Assembly: GCF_008386495.1 (NCBI RefSeq)
Contig: NZ_VTHJ01000018.1
Span: 1-64,000 of the forward strand
Source of the DNA: Streptomyces tailanensis
GTDB taxonomy: Bacteria > Actinomycetota > Actinomycetes > Streptomycetales > Streptomycetaceae
DNA: 64,000 nt
Direction: 5' to 3'
The notes under the pieces are model-generated. The model was given only the letters and a program-made list of their open reading frames with translations, did not search any database and was not told the DNA's origin. Of the stretch, positions 1 to 6,878 are shown piece after piece (position 1 is the first letter of the stretch; each line of letters opens with the position of its first letter). The position numbers and the translations under genes were made by a program.

Positions 1-69
1 GCAGCCAGCGCCCTCCTGAAGCGGGAATGACCGATCCCGTGATCTCAACTCAGAACAGGCCCTAGGAGC

Positions 70-350
70 GTGTCCCAGTAACCGGCAACTGACCGGGTGA
101 TCGTGGTTGCCGAGGTGGCCAGGACCGGCGAGAGGTCGAGCGCCTGGTCGACCAGGTCGGCGATGAGCCGGGCCAGGTGGTCCTCGGGCAGCCAGTCGTC
201 CAGCGACGGCGGCAGCGGCAGGACCTGATGCGGGTCGAACGCCCGGAACCGCCTGTCCACCGCCGCCGCACGCGCCTGCGGCCGTTTCGGCTCGACTGGC
301 TCGGCCTCGAACAGACCCTCCCCATCACGCATACCGGGAGCATCCCGCAC
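70..350 (-). pseudogene. Transposase N-terminal remnant (IS1182/DUF772-like)
   Basis: The minus strand encodes a stretch typical of DDE transposase N-termini: FRAFDPHQVLPLPPSLDDW followed by LPEDHLARLIADLVDQALDL. About 55 residues match this pattern. The reading frame then runs into unrelated sequence that contains the left inverted repeat (AGYWDTLLG is encoded by the repeat itself) and stops. The catalytic DDE core is absent, so this is a truncated, inactive fragment. Its fusion to the repeat suggests one element inserted into another or an internal deletion. Confidence 0.6.
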
Positions 351-454
351 GAATGATCACGAGCCGCACGCGGGTTGCCGGTTGCGCCCTGGCCCCACTC
401 CAGCCCCCTTGTCCCATATGTTTACGGGCTTCTGTTCACGGACTTCGAGGTCGG

Positions 455-1108
455 TCAGTGGCTTTGCCGGGGTGTCTGGGAGCGGAAGCTGTGGCCGAGT
501 TCGGGGCCCAGTCCGTAGTAGTGGCGGAAGTTGTAGATCAGTGGGCTCCACGTGGCCGGGTCGATGTGCTGGGAGCCGGGGACGACGATACGCGGATCGG
601 CGTGGACCTTGAGCACGTGCGCTTCGACGATGAGGAACGCTCCGGAGGCATCGGGTTGGACCCGGGAGGCGCGGGCCTCCAACTGGATGGGGCATTCGGC
701 GGCCCTGGGCGGCCGGACCAGCTCGGAGGGTTCAGGTCGCAGGCCGGCAGCGGCGAACTTGTCCGGTTCGAAACGAAAGGTGCCGCGCTTGTCCACGGGT
801 ATCGGAGTGCGTCCGGTCAGCGGCGCCAGCCGCTCCACCGCCGGCCACTGGGCGGGCGCGGGGAGGTTGACCACGAGATCGGGTCGGCTGCGGAGGTTGT
901 GCGTGGTCTGTCCCCCGGGTCCCAGACCGAGGACGATGACGTGGCCGAGTGCCCAGGCCGAGGACATCGGCGCCAGGTTGAAGGAGCCGTTCTCGTTCTC
1001 TGTTGAGATCAGTACGACCGGCGTTCCGAAGTACAGGATGCTCGGCTCGATGGTCACATGGGCGGCCGACGTGTTGTTGGGCGTGGTGCTGGGCGCTGCG
1101 GTATCCAT
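455..1108 (-). CDS. Flavin reductase-like domain protein (FMN-binding split barrel)
   Basis: The 217-aa product has the pattern of flavin reductase-like/FMN-binding split-barrel proteins: an early SILYFGTPVVLISTENENG strand followed by NLAPMSSAWALG and a central TTHNLRSRPDLVVNLP. Members bind FMN and either reduce flavin with NAD(P)H or serve as small oxidoreductases; the substrate cannot be told here. I chose the ATG at 1108 because upstream in-frame sequence is low-complexity and runs into the divergent regulator. It is transcribed divergently from the ArsR gene with a 68-bp shared control region, so that regulator probably controls it. Both lie within the repeat-bounded segment. Confidence 0.75.
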   Translation of the reverse strand: MDTAAPSTTPNNTSAAHVTIEPSILYFGTPVVLISTENENGSFNLAPMSSAWALGHVIVLGLGPGGQTTHNLRSRPDLVVNLPAPAQWPAVERLAPLTGRTPIPVDKRGTFRFEPDKFAAAGLRPEPSELVRPPRAAECPIQLEARASRVQPDASGAFLIVEAHVLKVHADPRIVVPGSQHIDPATWSPLIYNFRHYYGLGPELGHSFRSQTPRQSH

Positions 1109-1176
1109 GGGAGTCGACCGTAGGGTGAAGACCTTTCGGCCCCCGCCGAAGGATCGCTGGAGGATGATGGACGGCG

Positions 1177-1899
1177 ATGAGAGACCCTGACACGCGCCTG
1201 GACGGCCCGGACCTCGCCGCTCTGGCCGGACTTCTGGCGGACGGCACCCGCGCAAGCTTCTGCCTGGCCCTCCTGGACGGTCGGGCATGGACCGCGACCG
1301 AGTTGGCGCGCCATGCCGGGGTGGCCGCCTCGACTGCGACCGAGCATCTGAACCTCCTGGTCGGCGGAGGATTGCTCGTCCAGGAGCGTCAGGGTCGTCA
1401 TCGCTATGTGCGCCTCGCCGATCCCGAGACAGCCCAACTGATCGAGACCCTTGCCTCCATGGCTCCTCGACGCGTCACTCCGTCCTGCTCACTGCCTGCT
1501 GTCAACCGGAGCCGGGCGCTGGCCCGTGCCCGCACGTGCTATGACCACCTCGCGGGTGCCCTCGGGGTCGCGATCACCGAGGCGATGACCGACCGAGGGC
1601 TGCTGGACTGGGAGCAAGGACTGACGCTCACCGGCAACGGGACCGCCTGGCTGGCCGAACTCGGCATCGTGCTACCACCCGCCACACGGCGTCCGCCCGT
1701 CCGCTCGTGCCTGGACTGGACCGAACGCCGCCCTCACCTGGCCGGTACGGTCGGTGCCGCCATGTGCCGTCATGCCTTCGACTCTGGCTGGATCACTCGG
1801 ATCGGCACCAGCCGCGCCGTCGCCCTCACCGAGATCGGTCGGCGCGCGCTTCGGGACCACCTCGGCCTGTCCGGCGAGACGCACACTCCTATCAGCTGA
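1177..1899 (+). CDS. ArsR-type winged-helix transcriptional regulator
   Basis: The 240-aa protein has an N-terminal winged helix (about residues 10-85): ALAGLLADGTRASFCLALLD, then TATELARHAGVAASTATEHL as the recognition helix region, then a wing with RQGRHRYVRLAD. The remaining 150 residues form a C-terminal domain seen in longer ArsR-like regulators. I see no CXC metal site, so the ligand is probably not a metal. It is divergent from the flavin-reductase-like gene and probably represses it and itself from the 68-bp intergenic region. The C-terminal end lies 62 nt before the right inverted repeat. Confidence 0.8.
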   Translation: MRDPDTRLDGPDLAALAGLLADGTRASFCLALLDGRAWTATELARHAGVAASTATEHLNLLVGGGLLVQERQGRHRYVRLADPETAQLIETLASMAPRRVTPSCSLPAVNRSRALARARTCYDHLAGALGVAITEAMTDRGLLDWEQGLTLTGNGTAWLAELGIVLPPATRRPPVRSCLDWTERRPHLAGTVGAAMCRHAFDSGWITRIGTSRAVALTEIGRRALRDHLGLSGETHTPIS

Positions 1900-2177
1900 A
1901 CATCGATCCACCCGATCAGACGTTGCCGCTACCCGCGCCTCACGGCACCGCACCCGTCTGCGTTACTGACACACGCTCCTGGCTCCTGTGGAAAATCACC
2001 GCGTGCGGAAGGGAAGAGGTGGGCCGGCAGAGGATGATTTCCGCGATGCGCGAAGCGTGGACGAACAACCGGTCCGTCCGCGGCGAATTGGGCGCTCAGT
2101 CTCACGGACAGCCAGGAAATGCCAGGTCATGAGGGGTGGGGCTGAGACTCGGTACCCAATTGGGGATGCCGACCGGC

Positions 2178-2438
2178 TCAATGCGAATGTGTCCGCAGGG
2201 CGCCGATGAAGCTGCGCCAGGCGGCACGGTTGATGACCAGGACCGGGCCGTCAGGGTTCTTGCTGTCGCGGATGGGGACGACGCCGGGGATAGCGGGGGC
2301 GATTTCGATGCAGTCGCCCGCGTTGTCGCCGCTGTAGCTGCTCTTGATCCAGATCGCCACTTCCAGGCAGTTGCCGCCGTCGTTGCCGCTGTAGCTGCTC
2401 TTGATCCAGATCGCCGCGCTCAGGTCGTACCTGTCCAT
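2178..2438 (-). CDS. DUF397 protein with an internal duplication
   Basis: This 86-aa protein belongs to DUF397, small actinobacterial proteins normally encoded just after a DUF5753 helix-turn-helix regulator; characterised pairs act as regulator and partner or antagonist in development. The hallmark WxKSSYS...C(I/L)E unit occurs twice in tandem (residues 9-27 and 28-46, each 19 aa), followed by RDSKNPDGPVLVINRAAW and a C-terminal tryptophan/phenylalanine helix. The ATG at 2438 lies inside the upstream regulator's reading frame, so the two genes overlap by 188 nt in different frames. Confidence 0.8.
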   Translation of the reverse strand: MDRYDLSAAIWIKSSYSGNDGGNCLEVAIWIKSSYSGDNAGDCIEIAPAIPGVVPIRDSKNPDGPVLVINRAAWRSFIGALRTHSH

Positions 2439-3261
2439 GACGCTCGTACCCCTCCATCACGTCGCTGATCAGAGCGGCGGACTCGCGGGCTGACGGGATG
2501 TCCGCTCTGAGCACATCATAGGTCTGGCTGTCGCGGGCGTAGACCGCCGGATCGTTGGTGAAGTGGCCGCTGTGCTGCGACTCCGAGTAGACCCACCGCT
2601 CGCCGGGCAGGTCGATCAGCGACATGGAGACCTTGGGGCGGACGAGTCCGTAAAGGTCCGCGGGGGCCACCTGGATGCGGATGTTGGGCCGTTGGCCGAC
2701 GCTGAGCAGATGCGCGCACTGGTCACGCATGACCTCCGGGCTCCCCACCGCGTTGCGCAGGCAGCTCTCGTCCAGGACCGCGACATACAGCGGACCGCCG
2801 TCGGACAGGAAACGTGGCTGGCGGCTCATCCTGGCCCGGACGCGTTCGTCCACCTCGTCACCGGCCAAGACCTGGGAGAACAGCGCGTGTGCGTAGGCCG
2901 GTGTCTGCAACAGGCCCGGGATGACCTGCTCTTGGTACTCCCGCAGCCCAACGGCCACCGCGTCCATCTCGACCCTGCGCTCGAACCAGTCCGGATGCTG
3001 GACCTCCGGATACCAGTCGATCTTCCTCCACATCCGGGTCAACACCCCACCCGTACCCAGCACTTCGTCGCACCGTTTCGCGAACTGTTCGCTCGGGACC
3101 CGCGTCCCCGCCTCGATCTTCGCCTCCTGCGACCGGTCGCACGGGATCTGCCTCGCCAGCGCCTCCTGCGTCAGCAGCGCCGCCTCGCGGTAGTGCCGTA
3201 GCACCTCCCCGAACAGCGCCGCGTTAGTGGCCCCGCCAACCCCCTCCGCATTCCGCCTCAT
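2251..3261 (-). CDS. Helix-turn-helix regulator with DUF5753 ligand/partner domain
   Basis: The N-terminal XRE-type helix-turn-helix (about residues 15-70) contains LRHYREAALLTQEALARQIP and an acidic turn, IEAGTRVPSE. The rest is the DUF5753 domain, recognised by the YQEQVIPGLLQTPAYAHALF stretch, RMSRQPRFL and DLPGERWVYSESQ. I start at the ATG at 3261, which has GAGGGG nine bases upstream; an ATG at 3318 is less well placed. Homologues usually end near GYER. Here no stop follows and the frame continues about 60 residues through the DUF397 gene, giving an Arg/Gln-rich tail (336 aa in total). The overlap may be a lost stop codon. Confidence 0.8.
   Translation of the reverse strand: MRRNAEGVGGATNAALFGEVLRHYREAALLTQEALARQIPCDRSQEAKIEAGTRVPSEQFAKRCDEVLGTGGVLTRMWRKIDWYPEVQHPDWFERRVEMDAVAVGLREYQEQVIPGLLQTPAYAHALFSQVLAGDEVDERVRARMSRQPRFLSDGGPLYVAVLDESCLRNAVGSPEVMRDQCAHLLSVGQRPNIRIQVAPADLYGLVRPKVSMSLIDLPGERWVYSESQHSGHFTNDPAVYARDSQTYDVLRADIPSARESAALISDVMEGYERHGQVRPERGDLDQEQLQRQRRRQLPGSGDLDQEQLQRRQRGRLHRNRPRYPRRRPHPRQQEP
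2301..2414 (-). repeat. 57-nt tandem duplication inside the DUF397 gene
   Basis: Two 57-nt units (2358-2414 and 2301-2357) sit head to tail and encode two 19-aa copies of the AIWIKSSYSG...C(L/I)E(V/I) unit. The core CCGCTGTAGCTGCTCTTGAT (plus strand) is identical in both. The length is a multiple of three, so the duplication stays in frame for DUF397 and for the overlapping regulator frame. Confidence 0.85.
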
Positions 3262-3380
3262 CACAACGTCCCCCTCGTTCCGCTCCGTGCCAAACACCCA
3301 ATGCCACACGTTCCGCATTGATTGCGACCGTTCCCCTCGGCAACCCTTGATACACCCAGAGTTACGAGCATGGCTGTGGA

Positions 3381-3596
3381 GTGCACGTGGAACCAGATGG
3401 ACAGCTTGTCTATGACCCGCGGACGCGGCGGGTCGGCGAGTACCGGGCCAAGGTCGGGCCGTATGCGATGTTGCGCCCGGTGGGTGGTGGCCGGGAGTGG
3501 GAGGCGGATCCGGAGGTGCTGAGACCGGCGACGCAGGCGGAGCGGATCGGGGCGCAGGTGAAGGCGGCAAATCGGCGTGCGAAGAGGAGGGTGTGA
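3381..3596 (+). CDS. Small hypothetical protein (71 aa)
   Basis: A GTG start at 3381 gives a 71-aa basic protein with VGEYRAKVGPYAMLRPVGGG in the middle and a Lys/Arg-rich C-terminus (NRRAKRRV). Small proteins of this kind often sit next to DUF5753/DUF397 regulators in Streptomyces. The next gene starts inside its last codons (GTGTGA at 3591-3596), so the two are translationally coupled. It is divergent from the DUF5753 regulator, with 119 bp between starts. I know no function. Confidence 0.55.
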   Translation: MHVEPDGQLVYDPRTRRVGEYRAKVGPYAMLRPVGGGREWEADPEVLRPATQAERIGAQVKAANRRAKRRV

Positions 3597-4033
3597 CATT
3601 GCGTCAACATGAGCCCCTGGGGAGGCCACCCGTTCAGGTACCGGGTTGTGAGGGCTGCGCCGAGTTGGCCGTACGACGGGACGAGGCCCGCGCCCGGTAC
3701 GACCGCAGCGCGGAGACCGACGCGAACGTCCTGCTCCGGCAGCATCAGCGGCGCGACCACGCGACCGGGGCACCCGGACCCGCCCGGACCCGCCGCGTCT
3801 TCCGCTACGTGCCGTACGTCATCGCGCAGGACCAGTCGGCCGAGCCGGAGTACGAGGCGCGGTGCGTGTCCGGTGACGAGACGGAGTGCGGCGCGGAGTC
3901 GGGTGTACGGCACGACCCCGCGGCCGTGGAGGAGTGGCAGCGCTGGCACACCCAGGAGACTCGGCACTTCCGGTACCGCCGCAGCTTCGGCGACTACTCG
4001 GTGCTGGAGCCGCTGGAGGAAGTCCCGGGCTGA
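3593..4033 (+). CDS. Conserved hypothetical protein (DUF7848-like)
   Basis: The 146-aa product starts at a GTG that overlaps the stop of the preceding gene. Its second half carries RYVPYVIAQD, EYEARCVSGDE, an ECGAES cysteine and EEWQRWHTQETRHFRYRR, a pattern I associate with a Streptomyces family (DUF7848, from memory) of unknown function near XRE/DUF397 pairs. Two cysteines and several histidines could bind metal, but that is speculative. The last 40 nt overlap the tail of the convergent GntR gene. Confidence 0.6.
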   Translation: MTLRQHEPLGRPPVQVPGCEGCAELAVRRDEARARYDRSAETDANVLLRQHQRRDHATGAPGPARTRRVFRYVPYVIAQDQSAEPEYEARCVSGDETECGAESGVRHDPAAVEEWQRWHTQETRHFRYRRSFGDYSVLEPLEEVPG

Positions 4034-4470
4034 AACAGTGGTTCATCAGGGGCGGGGCGTGTCACAGGGTCGGGCTCCGGGCCCAGCGCCTCCCGTACGG
4101 CGTCCAGGATGGCCTCCGGGGCGGCGCCCAGGGCCCGGGCGGCCGAGGTGAAGTCACGGGCGAGGGTGGTGAGTTGGGTCGGGTCGAGGTTGCCGGGGCG
4201 GAACGGGGGCGTCGCGACCCGGGTGCCCGCGCCGCGGCGGGTGCGGATCAGCTCGGCGGCCTCCAGTTCGCGGTAGGCGCGGGCGACGGTGCCCGGCGCC
4301 AGGACGAGGTCGGCGGCGAGCTGGCGTACGGTCGGCAGCCGGTCGCCCTCGACCAGCCGGCCGGAGACGATCAGCGCGGCGAGCTGCGCGCGGATCTGCT
4401 CGTACGGCGGTACCTGGCTGGTGGTGTCGACGCGTACGGCGGGGTCGGTGGGGTCTGCGGGGTCACTCAT
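3994..4470 (-). CDS. GntR-family regulator, YtrA subfamily
   Basis: The 158-aa protein has a GntR winged helix: PPYEQIRAQLAALIVSGRL, then GDRLPTVRQLAADLVLAPGT, then VARAYRELEAAELIRTRRG (about residues 20-85). A short helical tail and no large effector domain place it in the YtrA subfamily. The start overlaps the stop of the upstream membrane-protein gene by 8 nt (ATGAGTGA), so the two are cotranslated. YtrA regulators usually repress their own operon; twin dyads upstream of the membrane gene (5278-5342) are good operator candidates. The C-terminal coding end overlaps the convergent gene by 40 nt. Confidence 0.85.
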   Translation of the reverse strand: MSDPADPTDPAVRVDTTSQVPPYEQIRAQLAALIVSGRLVEGDRLPTVRQLAADLVLAPGTVARAYRELEAAELIRTRRGAGTRVATPPFRPGNLDPTQLTTLARDFTSAARALGAAPEAILDAVREALGPEPDPVTRPAPDEPLFQPGTSSSGSSTE

Positions 4471-5257
4471 CGTCGAAGGCCTCGTCCTCGGCTGCTTCGT
4501 CGTCGACCGCCCGGGGTGCCACCACGGTGACCAGGGACCAGACGACGGTGAACACGTTCAGCAGGGCCAGGGGATAGAACACCCAGAAGGTGAGGGCGCC
4601 CAGCACGCCGGCGCAGCCCGTCTCCGTCAGTGCGACGGAGACCATCAGTACGGCGTACAGCTGCTGGCTCGACACCAGCAGGCCCCAGGCCCCGGTGACC
4701 GCCCACGCGCGGTCGCGGCGTTGCTGCTCCTCGCCCGGGCCGTGGGCGATGCGGCGCAGGGCCCAGGCACAGGTGGGGGTGGCTATGGCGAGCGCGCCGA
4801 ACGTCGGGAGGCTGTAGTACAGGCCGGGCCAGGGGCCGAGGGTCTCGCGCATCCCGTTGCAGGTGGTGGCGACGACCTTCCCCGTGACGAATACGCGGTC
4901 GGGGTCGACGGAGGCCGTGGCGGCCGTGATCACCAGCAGGATGACGAGAGAGACCCCCTGAAGGGCGATCAGGGGACCCATGCGCGGTGGCACATGGTCT
5001 CTGACCAGGCGTGGGGCGAGACTCGCGGTGCGTACCGCCTCCTGGGGACGCAGGGTCAGGGCGTCGGCGAGCAGGACACCGGCCACCGCGCACAGGCCGA
5101 AGGCCGTGATGGCGAACACGACGCGCTGCTCGAACTCGACGTCCCCCAGCGTGGACAGCGCCTGTGCGGCCACGATGCCGATGGCCAGACCGGACCAGCG
5201 GGCGTAGTGGTCGGCGTGGTCGAGGAGCCGGTACTGGGGTGGGGCGGTGTCGAGCAT
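4463..5257 (-). CDS. Integral membrane protein, co-operonic with the YtrA regulator
   Basis: The 264-aa protein has about six or seven hydrophobic segments, for example GLAIGIVAAQAL, VFAITAFGLCAVAGVLLADA, LIALQGVSLVILLVITAATA and VFYPLALLNVFTVVWSLVTV, with a conserved-looking Cys-Asn-Gly loop. YtrA-type operons generally encode ABC or other membrane proteins; no ATPase is present here, so this is not an obvious ABC exporter. I set the ATG at 5257, preceded by GAGG-like sequence. The operon is controlled from a promoter with two 24-nt dyads. Function unknown. Confidence 0.75.
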   Translation of the reverse strand: MLDTAPPQYRLLDHADHYARWSGLAIGIVAAQALSTLGDVEFEQRVVFAITAFGLCAVAGVLLADALTLRPQEAVRTASLAPRLVRDHVPPRMGPLIALQGVSLVILLVITAATASVDPDRVFVTGKVVATTCNGMRETLGPWPGLYYSLPTFGALAIATPTCAWALRRIAHGPGEEQQRRDRAWAVTGAWGLLVSSQQLYAVLMVSVALTETGCAGVLGALTFWVFYPLALLNVFTVVWSLVTVVAPRAVDDEAAEDEAFDDE

Positions 5258-5277
5258 GAGGAGGTCCCCCGGATCAT

Positions 5278-5342
5278 CTTGTATCAAGCGGTGAGTACAA
5301 GATGCCGGGGCGTGGGATCTTGTGTCAAACACTCGATACAAG
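5278..5342 (-). promoter_or_regulatory. Promoter with two 24-nt operator dyads for the YtrA-type regulator
   Basis: Two related dyads of identical length occur: 5278-5301 (CTTGTATC...GTACAAG) and 5319-5342 (CTTGTGTC...GATACAAG), 41 nt apart start to start, about four helical turns. On the minus strand a TTGACA -35-like hexamer overlaps the distal dyad, and the proximal dyad lies 21 nt before the ATG. The layout fits cooperative repression by the GntR protein encoded second in the operon. That link is inferred from position and symmetry. Confidence 0.6.
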
Positions 5343-5383
5343 GCGACACGGGGGTGAGGGATTCCGGCGTGAGGGGGTTCCGG

Positions 5384-6358
5384 CTAGTCGACGGTGATCG
5401 AGTCCAGCTGAGCCCGCAGGTACACATGCGAGTCCACCGGCGGGTACGCGACCCTGCCGACCGGTGCCGGTACGGACTCCACGATCGTCCCTGGGGTGCA
5501 CTCGCCGAAGTAGACCAGCGACATCAGCTCCTCGGACGGCTCGTCGGCCGGGGGCGGGAGCACCCGGTGGCGGCCCGAGCGCCAGCGGTCGCCGGTCCAA
5601 CGGGCCATCAGGTCACCGATATTGACGGTGAAGGCCTCGGGGTCGTAGGGGGCGTTCTCCCAGCCGCCCTCGTCCGTGTACACCTGGAGTCCGCCCTTGC
5701 CGGCCTGGCGATCGAGGATCGTGACCGTGCCGAAGTCGGTGTGCGGGCCGATACGGAACTGGCCCGGCACCGGGTCGCCGATGACGTCCGTACCCGGATA
5801 CCAGTTGATGTTGAAGCCGTAGGTGGGATGGCTCATGTGGCGGGAGAAGAAGTCCGGTTCCAGGCCGAGGGCTTCGCCGAGGAGGGAGAGGAGCCGGTTC
5901 TCCAACTCGCCCATCCGCGCCAGGTACTCCTCGCACAGCGGCCGGAGCTCCGGGATCTCGGTTGGCCAAACGTTTGGTTGGTACCACTCCGCGTTCACGG
6001 CAGGGTCGTCGAACGGCTCGTGCGTCGCGAAGGTCAGCGACTCCTTGAGGTCGGGCGGAGTCTCCGTACCCTCCGAGTAGCCGTTCGCCTCGGCACCCGG
6101 GCCGAGCCAGCCGCGTCCGCCGACCTTCACCTCGTACGCCTGCTTGGCCGGCACGGGGAGCGTGAAGAAGGCGCGAGCGGCCTCGCGGATACGGGTGCGG
6201 AGGGCCGGGTCGACGCCGTGACCGGTGACCAGGAGGAACCCGGCGGTCTGGAGGGCCTCGTCGACGGTACGAGCGATGGCCCGCCTGGCCTTGGGGGCGC
6301 CGGAGAGCCAGGGGCGCAGGTCGATGGTGGGGATGCGGGGCTGACGGGGCTCACTCAC
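5384..6358 (-). CDS. 2-oxoglutarate/Fe(II)-dependent oxygenase (isopenicillin N synthase-like)
   Basis: The 324-aa protein has the two domains of the family: an N-terminal DIOX_N region (IPTIDLRPWLSG, GFLLVTGHGVD) and a C-terminal jelly roll with the Fe(II) ligands H and D in GPHTDFGTVTIL and the distal H in GRHRVLPPP. The late SLVYFGE segment sits where the 2OG-binding R-x-S usually lies and lacks the arginine, so co-substrate use is uncertain. I prefer the GTG at 6358: it has GAGG seven bases upstream and overlaps the deaminase stop by 8 nt (GTGAGTGA). Coupling to the deaminase suggests a shared nucleobase-related pathway. Confidence 0.8.
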   Translation of the reverse strand: MSEPRQPRIPTIDLRPWLSGAPKARRAIARTVDEALQTAGFLLVTGHGVDPALRTRIREAARAFFTLPVPAKQAYEVKVGGRGWLGPGAEANGYSEGTETPPDLKESLTFATHEPFDDPAVNAEWYQPNVWPTEIPELRPLCEEYLARMGELENRLLSLLGEALGLEPDFFSRHMSHPTYGFNINWYPGTDVIGDPVPGQFRIGPHTDFGTVTILDRQAGKGGLQVYTDEGGWENAPYDPEAFTVNIGDLMARWTGDRWRSGRHRVLPPPADEPSEELMSLVYFGECTPGTIVESVPAPVGRVAYPPVDSHVYLRAQLDSITVD

Positions 6359-6818
6359 CGATGTCCTCATTCCACAGTGCCGGGTTGTTGTCGATGAAGT
6401 CACGCATCAGAGCCACGCACTCCGCGTCGTCCAGCAGCACGATCTCCACGCCGTGCTCCGCGAGCCAGTCGTGGCCGCCGTGGAAGGTCCTCGCCTCGCC
6501 GATCACCACCCGCGAGATGCCGAACTGCCGTACCAGGCCGGAGCAGTACCAGCACGGCGAGAGAGTCGTCACCATCGTCGTACCGCGATACGTCCGCTGC
6601 CGCCCCGCCGCGCGAAAGGCCGCCGTCTCGGCGTGCGTGGAGGGATCGCCGTCCTGGACCCTGCGGTTGTGCCCACGTCCGAGCACGGTGCCGTCCGGCC
6701 CGTACAGCGCGGCCCCGATGGGAATGCCACCCTCGGCGAGCCCGGCCCGCGCCTCCTCGACGGCGCTGGCGAGCCAAGTTCGTGCCTGTGCGTGGGCCTG
6801 TGCTCGTGCCTGATCCAT
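6351..6818 (-). CDS. Cytosine/guanine deaminase-family zinc enzyme
   Basis: The 155-aa protein is a CDA-fold nucleoside/nucleobase deaminase. It has the zinc and catalytic motifs HAE (THAETAAFRA, residues 61-63) and PCWYC (SPCWYCSG, near residues 88-92), with GIPIGAALYGPDG upstream. Size and motifs resemble cytosine or guanine deaminases that convert a base amino group to a keto group with release of ammonia. The C-terminal FIDNNPALWNEDIG is typical of the cytosine deaminase branch. It is first in a two-gene unit with the 2OG-type oxygenase and divergent from the histidine kinase (60 bp between starts). Confidence 0.85.
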   Translation of the reverse strand: MDQARAQAHAQARTWLASAVEEARAGLAEGGIPIGAALYGPDGTVLGRGHNRRVQDGDPSTHAETAAFRAAGRQRTYRGTTMVTTLSPCWYCSGLVRQFGISRVVIGEARTFHGGHDWLAEHGVEIVLLDDAECVALMRDFIDNNPALWNEDIGE

Positions 6819-6878
6819 GACCTCACTCTGCCGTGGCTTCGGGCGGGCCGCGGGCAGTGGCTCGACTTCGAGGCGGGT

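Larger units (their letters stand above)
64..1980. mobile_element. Segment bounded by outward-facing imperfect inverted repeats
   Basis: Reading inward from each end, both borders show AGGAGCGTGT, two variable bases, then CAGTAAC (64-82 on the plus strand; 1962-1980 on the minus strand), 17 of 19 bases identical. Between them lie a transposase remnant, a flavin-reductase-like gene and an ArsR regulator. This looks like a decayed insertion sequence or small transposon with two passenger genes. I see no complete transposase and no clear target duplication, so past mobility is an inference from the repeats and the remnant. Confidence 0.45.

Noticed and set aside
353..1006. Plus-strand frame over the flavin reductase-like gene
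   Set aside because: The minus strand carries the recognisable FMN-binding family; the plus frame has no domain and poor start context.
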